Source of the DNA: Rickettsia typhi
GTDB taxonomy: Bacteria > Pseudomonadota > Alphaproteobacteria > Rickettsiales > UBA1997
Assembly (NCBI GenBank): GCA_945862535.1
Contig: CAMAYG010000012.1
Span: 1-47,298 of the forward strand
Direction: 5' to 3'
Length of the DNA stretch: 47,298 nt
Shown one piece after another: positions 24,036 to 33,361 of the stretch. Position numbers and translations under genes: made by a program. Every line of letters starts with the position of its first letter. The stretch's first letter is position 1. A model generated the notes under the pieces. That model was not told the origin of the DNA. It worked only from the letters and a program-made list of their open reading frames with translations, and did not search any database.

Positions 24036-25352
24036 TTAAATGTTATCGTTATGGCATTTTATTTGGAAAAATTTTTTCTTGCCGATTTGCAGTAAGATAT
24101 TTTGGCTAGAATCTTCTTGCTCTAGGTCTTGTGCGGTTATTATATAGTTGAAGTCTGTTACTATTTGTTGATTTAATTTTACCGCTTTGCCCTCGATTAG
24201 CCTTTTTGCTTCGCTTAAAGATGCCGTTTCGCCAATTTCTTTGATTATTTCGGTAATTTTGCAATTGATTAATTTTGTAACAGATTTTTCAATAAAAGCA
24301 TTAATGTTTTTATTGCTAAAAATCGCACTTGCCTGATTTAGGGCATTAATTGCTTCCGCCTCGCCGTGGCATATTTTTGTAGCCTCGAAAGCTAATATTT
24401 CCTTTGCTTGGTTAAGTTCTTGATTTTGCCAATTGCTCATTTTATTGATTTCTTCGAGCGATAATTCGGTAAAGAGCTTGAGAAACCTGATAACATCACT
24501 ATCGGCAACATTGCGGAAATATTGAAAATAATCGAAAGGCGAAAGCATTTCTTGGCTTAACCAGACGGCACCATTGGCAGTTTTACCCATTTTTTTGCCA
24601 TCGGCGGTAGTCATTAGTGGTGTCGTTAAACCATAAGTTGAATGTTGATTTTGCTTATCTACTGGCTTTGAGGCATTGATTTTTCTGACTAATTCGACCC
24701 CGTTTATAATATTGCCCCACTGATCCGAGCCCCCAATTTGCAAGTTGCAACCATAATTTTGATTGAGTTGATAAAAATCGAAAGCTTGCAAAATCATATA
24801 GTTAAATTCGAGGAAAGACAAAGGTTGGTCGCGGTCTAGCCTTAATTTAACAGAATCGAAGCTTAACATACGGTTAATGGAAAAATATTTGCCAATATCT
24901 CGCAAAAATTCGATGTAATTTAGCTTAGCAAGCCAATTATCGTTATTAACAATTATCGCTTTATTTTCGCCTTCAAAACTAATAAATTGAGATAGGGTTT
25001 TTTTGATACCGTTAAGGTTTTCGTTGATTTGTTCTTCGCTTAAAACTTGCCGAGATTCGTCTTTGCCAGAAGGATCGCCAATTTTGGTTGTTCCACCTCC
25101 GAGTAAAATTATTACTTGATGATGATGTTTTTGCAGTAGTCTTAACACCATAATTTGCAACAAACTACCAATGTGCAAAGATTTTGCCGTGCAATCAAAA
25201 CCAATATAAGTAATTAGCTTTTCTTTTGTTGCGAGTTTGTCTAATTCGTTAAAATGAGTTGCTTGCTGAAAAAAACCGCGATCGATAAATTCGGCAAGAA
25301 ATGGCGAATTCGCAGAGTTTTGATTGTCGTTATTACTAGGTAAATTTGTCAT
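24036..25352 (-). CDS. tyrS: Tyrosyl-tRNA synthetase
   Basis: Class Ic synthetase charging tRNA-Tyr, 438 aa from the ATG at 25352 (MTNLPSNNDN); an in-frame TTG 13 codons upstream is less likely. The ATP-binding motif reads SLHIGSL, and the KMSKS loop reads KKMGKT, both in the form usual for alphaproteobacterial TyrS. GGSDQWGNI binds tyrosine and the tRNA. A C-terminal S4-like RNA-binding domain (about 370-438, EAKRLIEGKAVKLN) completes the protein. The gene stands alone, downstream of a 180-base spacer and a fragment without a start codon. Confidence 0.96.
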   Translation of the reverse strand: MTNLPSNNDNQNSANSPFLAEFIDRGFFQQATHFNELDKLATKEKLITYIGFDCTAKSLHIGSLLQIMVLRLLQKHHHQVIILLGGGTTKIGDPSGKDESRQVLSEEQINENLNGIKKTLSQFISFEGENKAIIVNNDNWLAKLNYIEFLRDIGKYFSINRMLSFDSVKLRLDRDQPLSFLEFNYMILQAFDFYQLNQNYGCNLQIGGSDQWGNIINGVELVRKINASKPVDKQNQHSTYGLTTPLMTTADGKKMGKTANGAVWLSQEMLSPFDYFQYFRNVADSDVIRFLKLFTELSLEEINKMSNWQNQELNQAKEILAFEATKICHGEAEAINALNQASAIFSNKNINAFIEKSVTKLINCKITEIIKEIGETASLSEAKRLIEGKAVKLNQQIVTDFNYIITAQDLEQEDSSQNILLQIGKKKFFQIKCHNDNI

Positions 25353-25536
25353 AATTGAATCGCTGTTATTAATGCTATAAATCAATTGCAAAGCCTAATT
25401 TTAATGTTTTCTATTAGCTTTAACTAGCTTATAACTTGTTAATAATTTAAAAGCAATTATTTAATTATTAATTATTTCCAGTCCAATTTACAATTGCCGA
25501 TACAAAGAAAAAGGTTTAATGACCGCATCTTAATTA

Positions 25537-25737
25537 TTAACTGCCACCACCAAAACAGCTTCGGAAAGTATTTCCTATTCCTTGAAAAGCTCCACGAAAA
25601 CAACTAGAAGTTGGGTTAGCTACATTGTGCCGAGGTATTATCTCGCTCTGTTGACCAGCATTTTGATTAGCGGAGTTTTCAATAGGGCTTGAGATTTTAA
25701 GTTTAATCGATTCAAGTTTGTAGTAATTAACAGCGAT
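25537..25737 (-). pseudogene. Open-frame fragment with Cys/Gly C-terminus and no start codon
   Basis: After an in-frame TAA at 25740-25738 a frame of 66 codons runs to the TAA at 25537-25539 and contains no ATG, GTG or TTG. Its last part reads SSCFRGAFQGIGN and then TFRSCFGGGS, a repeated SCF motif, and the middle is Gln-, Asn- and Ser-rich. The G+C content is a little above the surrounding spacer. It may be the 3' relic of a longer protein or a gene using an ATT or ATA start; I do not recognise it. Confidence 0.3.
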
Positions 25738-25756
25738 TTAATTTATGGAAATGGTG

Positions 25757-27058
25757 TTAATTATTGCTAAAGTAGTTTTTGCTTACAGCAATAATTTTAA
25801 AAGTAACAAGACCAGCAATAATACCAACTAATAAATCGACATAAATGGTAAAAAATACCGTTGTTGCGATAATAATAATGCTTGCTTTGTCTTCGTGATA
25901 AAGGTTTTTGAGTAATTTAAAATTAATCAAGTTAATGCCGATAACAATAAGCATCGATGCCAATATTGCAAGAGGAATTTTGCCGAGTAGATTGTTAAAG
26001 AATAACACAAAAATCAACAAGAACAAACCATGAGAAAAATTTGCCCATTTGTTGGTTGCTCCGTAAGAGACATTAGCAGAGCTTCGCACCACTTCGCTAA
26101 TCATTGGTAAACCTCCTACTGAGCCACAAATTATATTGCCAATACCAATTGCCCGTAAGTCCTTAGGAAGATTGCTGTTTCTTTTTAATGGGTCGAGTTT
26201 ATCGACAGCAATTGCTGATAATATTGTTTCTAGCGAGCCAACCGCAAAAATCGTTAAAACCGCAAGCCAAAATTGATAAGAAAATAGGTGTTGAAAATCG
26301 GGAAGAGTAATTGCCTGATACCAATCCTTAGGTAAGTTGATAAACCAGTCTTGCGGAGGATTGGCAAAATTTGGCTGAATATAGTGGCGATAATTGCTAA
26401 TATTGATTTTATAGGCAATAAAGGAGCCGATAATAATTAATATTAGATAAATTGGAATGGTTTTTAATTGAGGAAATTTTTTAATAACAAAATTTTGCCA
26501 GAAAATAATTACGGTAATTGTTAATAAGCCAAGAATCAGGGTTTCGCTCTGAGCTCCAAGAAAGGCATGCGGGATGTCGGTTACAAGCATTATCAGGCTT
26601 TCTTTGGGTATTTTATAGCCAAAAATGGTAAAAATTTGCTTTAAAATAATGATTAAGCCGATTGCGGTCATCATTCCTCTAATAATCGATTCAGGAAATT
26701 TCCGTAAATAATTGGCAATATTGGTAAAACCGCAAATAACCTGTATAATACTTGCTACAACTATTGCCGCCAAGCACGATTTATAGCCTAAGAAGAGATC
26801 TCCTCCTTGAAGATTGGCAAGATTAGTAGTTGCATCGGCAATAACTACAATCATACCAGCCGCCGGACCAGTTATGGTTACAAAAGAGCCATTGATTTGA
26901 GAAACGATAATCCCGCCAATAATTGCAGTAAAAACCCCAGCAAGAGGCGGAAATTGTGAGGCGATAGCAATAGCAATGCATAATGGCATGGCGATAAAGG
27001 ATACCATTAGTCCGGCTGTGATATTTTTAGATAAGCTAGAATTTAGATTTAGTTTCAT
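25757..27058 (-). CDS. SulP-family anion transporter without STAS domain
   Basis: 433-aa integral membrane protein of the SulP/SLC26 superfamily, with 10 or more hydrophobic helices. Visible family features are the N-terminal GLMVSFIAMPLCIAIA segment, GGIIVSQINGS, TGPAAGM and the AVGSLETILSA stretch. Canonical members end in a cytosolic STAS domain; this one stops right after the last helix, at KNYFSNN. Substrates of the family include sulfate, bicarbonate and dicarboxylates. It is 17 bases downstream of a NuoL/MrpD-like gene on the same strand, which favours an ion- or bicarbonate-coupled function, but this is inference. Confidence 0.85.
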   Translation of the reverse strand: MKLNLNSSLSKNITAGLMVSFIAMPLCIAIAIASQFPPLAGVFTAIIGGIIVSQINGSFVTITGPAAGMIVVIADATTNLANLQGGDLFLGYKSCLAAIVVASIIQVICGFTNIANYLRKFPESIIRGMMTAIGLIIILKQIFTIFGYKIPKESLIMLVTDIPHAFLGAQSETLILGLLTITVIIFWQNFVIKKFPQLKTIPIYLILIIIGSFIAYKINISNYRHYIQPNFANPPQDWFINLPKDWYQAITLPDFQHLFSYQFWLAVLTIFAVGSLETILSAIAVDKLDPLKRNSNLPKDLRAIGIGNIICGSVGGLPMISEVVRSSANVSYGATNKWANFSHGLFLLIFVLFFNNLLGKIPLAILASMLIVIGINLINFKLLKNLYHEDKASIIIIATTVFFTIYVDLLVGIIAGLVTFKIIAVSKNYFSNN

Positions 27059-27075
27059 AATTTGTAATTATTTAT

Positions 27076-28533
27076 TTAGTCGAGATAAAAGTTGAAAAAG
27101 GCCACTAAGTCGTTAATATAAAAGCTAATCATCAAAGAGAGCGAAATTGCAATCATTATTGCTAGCCGCATTGTGAAAGGTGTTGGAGCAAGGGTTTTCT
27201 TTTCATAATTCTTGTGAAAAAATGCTGCTTTAACTATTGGGTAGATGTATAAAACATTAATAATACTACCAGCAATTAGGAAAATAATTGAAGAATAATG
27301 ATGAGTTTGCCATTCTGAAATAATCATATAATCTTTGCCGAAAGACCCAGGCAAAAAAGGAAGACCGATAATTGAGGCACCACAAAAGGCTAACAAAAAG
27401 ATTAGCACCTTAAGATTTGGGGCAATGGCTGCCGATTCCTTAGTGCCGTAGACCCCGTGAACTGTGGCAAAGACCCCGGCTATATAAAATAAGCTTAACT
27501 TGCATAAAGAGTGAGAAATTATATGTAGCATTGCCCCCGTCATTGCAAGAGGTGTGCCAATTAAAATCGAAGTAAGAATATAGGATAATTGGCTGATGGT
27601 CGAGTAGGCAAAGCGATGCTTAATATTGGTGGTTTTGAGAGCTTTATAAGCGGCATAAATTGCACTGAATCCAAGGAGGTAGAAGATCCAGCCTCCGGTA
27701 AAGAAATTTGCCGTTAATTCTTTGACAAAATCTAGTCCAAAAACATAAACCATAACTTTAATTGCGGTAATCGAGCCAGATTTAACCGCGGCAACAGAAT
27801 GGAGCAGTCCGCTTACTGGAGTTGGGGCGACGGTTGTTTCTATTATCCAGCGATGAAACGGCAAGTTGCAATTTTTTGAAATACCAAAAATAAATAAAAA
27901 AAACAGAAGTGAAGATATTAAAATATGATCTTGGTTAAAAATTATGCTTTGATTAATTTTTGTTTGGTGATGCGATAGCTCTGTAGAGCCAGTGTAGTGA
28001 TAGAGCAATAAAACGGCCGGAAGAAAAAATATTAATGCACTTAATAAATGAGTAGAAAGGTAGATTTTATTTGCCTTAACCGCTTGTTCATTTTCGTATT
28101 GTAGAATTAGTGGCGAGGTAAAAAGAGTCAACAAAACCTGAAAAAAGAGTAGGGTTTTTAAATCGGCAGAATAATTAATGCCAAATACAGCAAAAATTGT
28201 TAGCGAAAGATATTTAAAAAATTGATTAACTTTGTTGTGGTGAATGTTCTTTGATACATAAGAATAAGAGTATAAATTCGTTAAAAGCCAGACCAAATTA
28301 ACTAATATGCCAAAGAAATATGAATATATGTCGCAACTAAAACGAAAGCTAAAAAAACCAAGATCGATAAAATAGATTTCTGAAGATATGGGAAGTTGAA
28401 TACTAAGAACGGTTGTCGAGCAAATGATTATTGAAATAACGATCTCGTGTAATTTGGGGAATTTGCGGGCAAAAATACCAGTTATTAGCTCTATTAGTGG
28501 CGAAAATATTAGTAGCGATAAATTTAAAAGCAT
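27076..28533 (-). CDS. NuoL/MrpD/DabB-like proton-channel membrane protein
   Basis: 485 aa from the ATG at 28533 (MLLNLSLLIFSPL); a TTG 23 codons upstream extends the frame but adds non-hydrophobic residues. About 13-14 hydrophobic helices belong to the proton-conducting transporter family of complex I and Mrp antiporters (PF00361-like). Lysines in the half-channel are kept (Lys220 in SKNCNLPFHRW and Lys251 in VAAVKSGS), and APTPVSGLLHS is the family motif. The glutamate normally found in TM5 (FWELMTL) is not: the aligned segment reads FFQVLLTL with Val133. It lacks the long C-terminal lateral helix of NuoL and has no other Mrp or Nuo subunits beside it; only the SulP gene follows. Confidence 0.8.
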   Translation of the reverse strand: MLLNLSLLIFSPLIELITGIFARKFPKLHEIVISIIICSTTVLSIQLPISSEIYFIDLGFFSFRFSCDIYSYFFGILVNLVWLLTNLYSYSYVSKNIHHNKVNQFFKYLSLTIFAVFGINYSADLKTLLFFQVLLTLFTSPLILQYENEQAVKANKIYLSTHLLSALIFFLPAVLLLYHYTGSTELSHHQTKINQSIIFNQDHILISSLLFFLFIFGISKNCNLPFHRWIIETTVAPTPVSGLLHSVAAVKSGSITAIKVMVYVFGLDFVKELTANFFTGGWIFYLLGFSAIYAAYKALKTTNIKHRFAYSTISQLSYILTSILIGTPLAMTGAMLHIISHSLCKLSLFYIAGVFATVHGVYGTKESAAIAPNLKVLIFLLAFCGASIIGLPFLPGSFGKDYMIISEWQTHHYSSIIFLIAGSIINVLYIYPIVKAAFFHKNYEKKTLAPTPFTMRLAIMIAISLSLMISFYINDLVAFFNFYLD

Positions 28534-28683
28534 TTTTTTTGATAGTTTAGATGTTTGATTATAAATATCGCAAAATCTTAGCAAGCAACAATTTAATTGC
28601 AATAGGCTATTTAAAATATTTAAAAGTAAAAGTTTGTTGATTTTATTTTTTTCGATTTTATTTTACTTGTTAGTGTTAACAAA

Positions 28684-30729
28684 ATGATTAAAACAACAAT
28701 GACTTCTCAAAATATCGACGATTCGCAAATGAAGTCGATGGCTAATTTACTTAGGTTTCTAGCTATTGATGCCATAGAAAATGCTAATTCTGGCCATCCG
28801 GGGATGCCGATGGGCATGGCCGATGTCGTAACTGTTCTTTTTGCCGAATTTCTTAATTTTGACAATAAAAACCCGCAATGGTTAAATCGCGATCGTTTTA
28901 TTCTTTCGGCGGGGCATGGCTCGATGCTACTTTATGCACTGCTTTATTGCTGTAATTATGGCGACATTACTATTGACGATATTAAAAACTTTCGTCAGCT
29001 TAATAGTAAATGTGCTGGTCATCCAGAATTTGGGCATTTAGAGGCAATAGAAACAACAACCGGGCCATTGGGGCAGGGCATTGCTAATGCTGTTGGTATG
29101 GCATTAGCTTCTAAAATGCTTTCCGCAAGATTCAATAATTTCACAACACCAATTAACCACAAAACCTATTGTGTTGTTGGTGATGGCTGTTTGATGGAAG
29201 GTGTTTCATATGAGGCTGTTGCTTTTGCTGGTCATTTGCAGTTAAATAACCTTGTTGTTATGTGGGATAACAACTCGATTTCCATCGATGGAGATGTTGC
29301 AATTGCAACATCGGAAAATATGCATCAACGGTTTAATTCTTGCAACTGGGAAGTGATTGCAATAGATGGTCACAATATTGGCGAAATTCGTTCCGCTTTA
29401 AAAAAAGCACAACTTTCAACAAAACCAGTTCTTATCGATTGCAAAACCACCATTGCTTTTGGTTCGCCAAATAAGGCTGGCTCTGCTAAATCTCACGGTT
29501 CGCCACTAGGCAAAGAAGAAACTTTATTAACTCGCAAAAACCTTGGCTGGAATTATCAGAGTTTCGAAGTCCCGCCAGAGGTTTTATCTTGCTGGCATCG
29601 TGTTGCTAGTGAAAAATCTGATATTGCCCAGAAATGGCAAAAAGATTTTTTAACAGAAGAAGAAAATGCTAAAGAAGTAGAAAGGTTCTTGTCTAAAAAC
29701 AAAGTTTCTGATGTTGTTAAAATATTATCGCAAGAGAAGCTAGTAATAATGAACAAAAATCCAAATGAAGCCACAAGAAAATCTTCGCAAAATGTCTTAG
29801 AAATTATTACTAAAAATTTGCCACAACTAATAAGCGGATCGGCAGATCTTACCGAGTCGGTATTAACCAAAGTAAGTAACAGCAAGACTGTTTCGGCGAA
29901 AGATTTCGCAGGAAATTATATTCATTACGGAGTGCGAGAGCATTTAATGGCTTCAATGATGAATGGCATCGCCTTATATCAAGGATTTATTCCTCTTGGT
30001 GGCACTTTCTTGGTGTTCTCCGATTATATGAAGCCAGCAATTAGGCTGTCGGCGATGATGCAACAGCAAGTGATATATCTATTTACCCACGATTCTATTG
30101 GCTTGGGTGAAGATGGTCCTACACATCAACCAATAGAACATTTGGCAATGTTGCGGTCTATTCCTAATTTAATAGTCTTTAGGCCTTGCGATGCCAGAGA
30201 AACACTAGAATCTTACCAAATTGCCTTAACAAAAACTAATAACCCTTCGGTAATTATTGCCTCTCGCCAGAATCTGCAAATGGTAACTGCTAATATCGAG
30301 GCCAATATTAACCTTGTAGAAAAAGGTGGCTATGTTCTTTCTGATAATTCGTTAAATGGCAATAAGCAAAACAACAAAGTGGTTATTGTGGCAAGCGGTT
30401 CAGAAGTGCAAACCGCTTTAGAGGCTCAAAATATCTTGCTTGAAAAGCAGATATATTCAAGAGTTGTCTCGATGCCCTCAACAAATTTATTCGACATTCA
30501 AGAGCAATCTTATCGCGAAGAGGTGTTATGTTCTAATGATGAAAATATATTAAAGGTTGCTGTCGAAGCTGGATGCGACCAAAATTGGCATCGTTATATT
30601 GGTAGTAAGGGTATGTTTTTTGGTATAAATTCTTTTGGTGCCTCTGCTAAAGCTTCAGATTTATATCGTCATTTTCGCTTAAATGCTACTGATATTGCCA
30701 ATGATATATCTAAAAAAATATGGCAATAA
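28684..30729 (+). CDS. tkt: Transketolase
   Basis: 681-aa thiamine-diphosphate enzyme transferring two-carbon units between sugar phosphates in the non-oxidative pentose phosphate pathway. Near the N-terminus ANSGHPGMPMGMAD holds a catalytic His; GDGCLMEGVSYEA with NNSISIDGD is the TPP/Mg2+ motif; the central domain has GVREHLMASMMNGI, with the Glu that activates TPP, and HDSIGLGEDGPTHQPIEHL. All three domains are present. Its last ten bases overlap the start of trmFO. RpiB, encoded at 4722-5228, works in the same pathway. A second Met at residue 6 could also serve as start. Confidence 0.97.
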   Translation: MIKTTMTSQNIDDSQMKSMANLLRFLAIDAIENANSGHPGMPMGMADVVTVLFAEFLNFDNKNPQWLNRDRFILSAGHGSMLLYALLYCCNYGDITIDDIKNFRQLNSKCAGHPEFGHLEAIETTTGPLGQGIANAVGMALASKMLSARFNNFTTPINHKTYCVVGDGCLMEGVSYEAVAFAGHLQLNNLVVMWDNNSISIDGDVAIATSENMHQRFNSCNWEVIAIDGHNIGEIRSALKKAQLSTKPVLIDCKTTIAFGSPNKAGSAKSHGSPLGKEETLLTRKNLGWNYQSFEVPPEVLSCWHRVASEKSDIAQKWQKDFLTEEENAKEVERFLSKNKVSDVVKILSQEKLVIMNKNPNEATRKSSQNVLEIITKNLPQLISGSADLTESVLTKVSNSKTVSAKDFAGNYIHYGVREHLMASMMNGIALYQGFIPLGGTFLVFSDYMKPAIRLSAMMQQQVIYLFTHDSIGLGEDGPTHQPIEHLAMLRSIPNLIVFRPCDARETLESYQIALTKTNNPSVIIASRQNLQMVTANIEANINLVEKGGYVLSDNSLNGNKQNNKVVIVASGSEVQTALEAQNILLEKQIYSRVVSMPSTNLFDIQEQSYREEVLCSNDENILKVAVEAGCDQNWHRYIGSKGMFFGINSFGASAKASDLYRHFRLNATDIANDISKKIWQ

Positions 30730-32087
30730 AAATTATCGGCGGTGGTCTTGCTGGTGTTGAAGCGGCCTGGCAACTAGCAAAAAGAGGTGTTGAGGTTGAA
30801 ATTTTTGAACAAAGAAAATCTGGCAACCTAACTTTTGCTCATCGCACTACCGATCTTGCAGAATTGGTTTGCTCTAATTCATTACGAAGCGACGATCCTC
30901 ATACTGCCATTGGCTTGTTGCATCAAGAAATGCGAATGCTCGATTCCCTCGTGATGAAAGTTGCCGATAAAACTAAATTACCAGCAGGGTCGGCTCTAGC
31001 TGTAGATCGTCAGGCTTTTTCACAAAACATAGAGCAAGAATTAATTGCAACAAATAAGGTTAAGATTATTGCCAATGAAGAAGTTTCTCTTGCTAAAGCG
31101 ATGCAACAGCAAGAAAATATTATCGTTGCTAGCGGGCCACTTACAAGCGAAAAGTTAATTGCCGAAATTACGAAATACTCACAAATAGAGAATTTAGCTT
31201 TTTTTGATGCCATTGCCCCAATTGTCTATAAAGATTCTATAGATTTCACACTTGCTTGGAAGCAGTCAAGATACGACAAAGGCGAAGGTGCAGACTATAT
31301 TAATTGCCAGCTAGATAAACAGCAATATTATCAATTTGTCGAAAACTTGCTAGCTGGGGAAGTAACCGAATTTAAAGAATGGGAAAAAGATACTCCATAT
31401 TTTGATGGTTGTTTGCCAATAGAAGTAATGGCATCTAGGGGGGTAAATACTCTAAGATTTGGCCCGATGAAGCCTGTTGGCTTGGTCGATCCTAATCAGC
31501 AGATGGTTAATGGCAAAATGCCAAAATCGCCATTTGCAGTCGTTCAATTACGGCAAGATAATAAAATAGACACTCTTTACAACATTGTTGGCTTTCAAAC
31601 CAAATTAAAATATCACGAGCAACAAAGAATTTTTCGCACCATTCCGGGGCTTGAAAATGCAGAATTTGCAAGGCTTGGCGGTATTCATCGTAATTTTTTC
31701 ATCAATTCGCCAAAGCTACTTAATTCTTATTTGCATTTTCTTAACTGCAAAAATGTTAAATTTGCTGGGCAGGTAACTGGTGTCGAAGGATATGTCGAAT
31801 CTGCTTCAATTGGTTTATTAGCTGGTATCTTTACATTTTGTGAACTTGCTAATAAGCAACCGCCAATTCCAAAGCAAACAACTGCAATTGGAGCCTTGCT
31901 TAATCATATTTGCGGTGGCCATATTGCTAGTGCAAAATCTAGTTTTCAGCCAATGAATGTTAATTTTGGTCTTTTCTTACCAGTGGCAGATTCAGAAAAT
32001 ATTGCCAAAATAACCAAAGAAGAAAAAAGGCAAATAATTTCTACTAGGTCAAGTGAGGACATAAAAGATTTTATAAAACTTCTTTAA
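30720..32087 (+). CDS. trmFO: Folate- and FAD-dependent tRNA (uracil-54-C5)-methyltransferase
   Basis: TrmFO (formerly Gid) forms ribothymidine at tRNA position 54 using methylene-tetrahydrofolate and FAD; 455 aa. The FAD-binding motif GGGLAGVEAAW is at residues 7-17, followed by FEQRK. Other conserved stretches are TTDLAELVCSNSLRSD, ASRGVNTLRFGPMKPVGL, VGFQTKLKYHEQQR and VTGVEGYVESAS. ATGGCAATAA overlaps the end of tkt, so translation is likely coupled. Confidence 0.96.
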   Translation: MAIKIIGGGLAGVEAAWQLAKRGVEVEIFEQRKSGNLTFAHRTTDLAELVCSNSLRSDDPHTAIGLLHQEMRMLDSLVMKVADKTKLPAGSALAVDRQAFSQNIEQELIATNKVKIIANEEVSLAKAMQQQENIIVASGPLTSEKLIAEITKYSQIENLAFFDAIAPIVYKDSIDFTLAWKQSRYDKGEGADYINCQLDKQQYYQFVENLLAGEVTEFKEWEKDTPYFDGCLPIEVMASRGVNTLRFGPMKPVGLVDPNQQMVNGKMPKSPFAVVQLRQDNKIDTLYNIVGFQTKLKYHEQQRIFRTIPGLENAEFARLGGIHRNFFINSPKLLNSYLHFLNCKNVKFAGQVTGVEGYVESASIGLLAGIFTFCELANKQPPIPKQTTAIGALLNHICGGHIASAKSSFQPMNVNFGLFLPVADSENIAKITKEEKRQIISTRSSEDIKDFIKLL

Positions 32088-32203
32088 TTATTAATTTAAC
32101 AGTATTATAATTGTTGTCGCTAAATAAAACATCCTTAGGCTGTTTTCTATTGTTAAATAATGGAAAATGTTATTAACCACAGATATTAATCATTTTGAAC
32201 TTC

Positions 32204-33352
32204 ATGAAAATACCTTTTAATCGTAGTAATAACAATCCAAAGGCATTAGAATACATTAATCAAGCTCTTTTAAGTGGTAATATTGTAGGTGACGGTTCTT
32301 TCACCAAAGAATGTCATAATTTATTAAAAGATTTTACCCTGGCAAAAGGTGAGTTATTACTTACTCAGTCTTGCACTGTTGCAATGGAGATGGTAGCGGT
32401 ATTGCTCGATTTATCTGTGGGTGACGAAATAATTATGCCATCCTTTACTTTTGTTTCTACCGCCAATCCTTTTGTTCTTAGGGGTGCAGTTCCGGTTTTT
32501 GTCGATATTCGCCCAGATAATTGTAATATTAATGAAGACCTAATAGTTGATGCTATAACCAGCAAAACCAAAGCGGTAGTTGTTGTGCATTATGCTGGAG
32601 TTGCATGTAATATGGATAAAATCAAAAAGATTTGTCAGCAATATAATTTAGCACTAATCGAAGATGCTGCTCAGGCATTTGGGGCCTATTATGTTAATAG
32701 TAGTAATCAGAGGCAACACCTCGGAACCATCGGAGATTTAGGGGCGATATCTTTTCATGGCACTAAAAATATTGTTAGCGGAGAGGGCGGAGTTTTGCTA
32801 GTTAACAATCCTCATTATCTAGATCGTGCCACAATAATTCGCGAGAAAGGGACTAATCGAAGCAATTTTATCAAAGGTTTAGTCGATAAATACACTTGGG
32901 TAGATATTGGTTCGAGCTACTTACCAAGCGATGTTACTGCTGCCTTGCTTAAGGCAAATCTTGAAATTGCCAATGAAATCACTCAAAAAAGATTAGAGCT
33001 TTGGCAGTATTATTATGAAAATCTAAAATCTCTTGTGCCAAAAATTGTTCTGCCAACAGTTAACGATTTTGCTACTAACAATGCTCATATCTTCTATTTA
33101 TTACTTCCAAGCGAAGAAATCCGAGATTTATTTATCGATAAAATGAAGGAAGTTGGTATATCGACCGTATTTCATTATATTCCTCTGCACTCTAGCCCAG
33201 CAGGAGTTAAGTTTGGCAAAACATCTGGCAATTTTGATAATACCAATAGAATCGCTAAAACCTTAGTTAGATTACCTCTTTATTACGATTTAAAGCTAGA
33301 AGAAGCAGAATTTGTGGTTCATCAGGCAATAAAAATTATTAAAGAACTTTAG
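32204..33352 (+). CDS. wecE: WecE-like TDP-4-keto-6-deoxyhexose aminotransferase (DegT family)
   Basis: PLP enzyme of the DegT/DnrJ/EryC1/StrS family, 382 aa from the ATG at 32204. The match to E. coli WecE/RffA, which makes TDP-4-amino-4,6-dideoxy-galactose for enterobacterial common antigen, is close throughout: PFN at the N-terminus, IMPSFTFVSTAN (about 78-88), VHYAGVACNMD, IEDAAQAFG (PLP Asp154), FHGTKN with Lys188 in the Schiff-base position, REKGTNRSNF, DIGSSYLPSD and FHYIPLHSSPAG. It is followed nine bases later by a GT-B-like glycosyltransferase gene, suggesting a two-gene amino-sugar decoration unit. No TDP-glucose dehydratase or other wec gene is in the window. Confidence 0.85.
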   Translation: MKIPFNRSNNNPKALEYINQALLSGNIVGDGSFTKECHNLLKDFTLAKGELLLTQSCTVAMEMVAVLLDLSVGDEIIMPSFTFVSTANPFVLRGAVPVFVDIRPDNCNINEDLIVDAITSKTKAVVVVHYAGVACNMDKIKKICQQYNLALIEDAAQAFGAYYVNSSNQRQHLGTIGDLGAISFHGTKNIVSGEGGVLLVNNPHYLDRATIIREKGTNRSNFIKGLVDKYTWVDIGSSYLPSDVTAALLKANLEIANEITQKRLELWQYYYENLKSLVPKIVLPTVNDFATNNAHIFYLLLPSEEIRDLFIDKMKEVGISTVFHYIPLHSSPAGVKFGKTSGNFDNTNRIAKTLVRLPLYYDLKLEEAEFVVHQAIKIIKEL

Positions 33353-33361
33353 AAAAAGCTA

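Noticed and set aside
27076-28533. Calling the membrane gene nuoL
   Set aside because: It is too short, lacks the C-terminal lateral helix, has lost the TM5 glutamate and is not beside other nuo genes; genuine nuoM and nuoN are elsewhere in the window.
28534-28602. TTG-initiated 23-residue extension of the NuoL/MrpD-like protein
   Set aside because: Polar, Cys-rich residues precede a good hydrophobic N-terminus at the ATG at 28533.
32153-32178. Inverted repeat GTTAAATAA / TTATTAAC before wecE
   Set aside because: A/T-only stem with a mismatch in AT-rich DNA, likely by chance.
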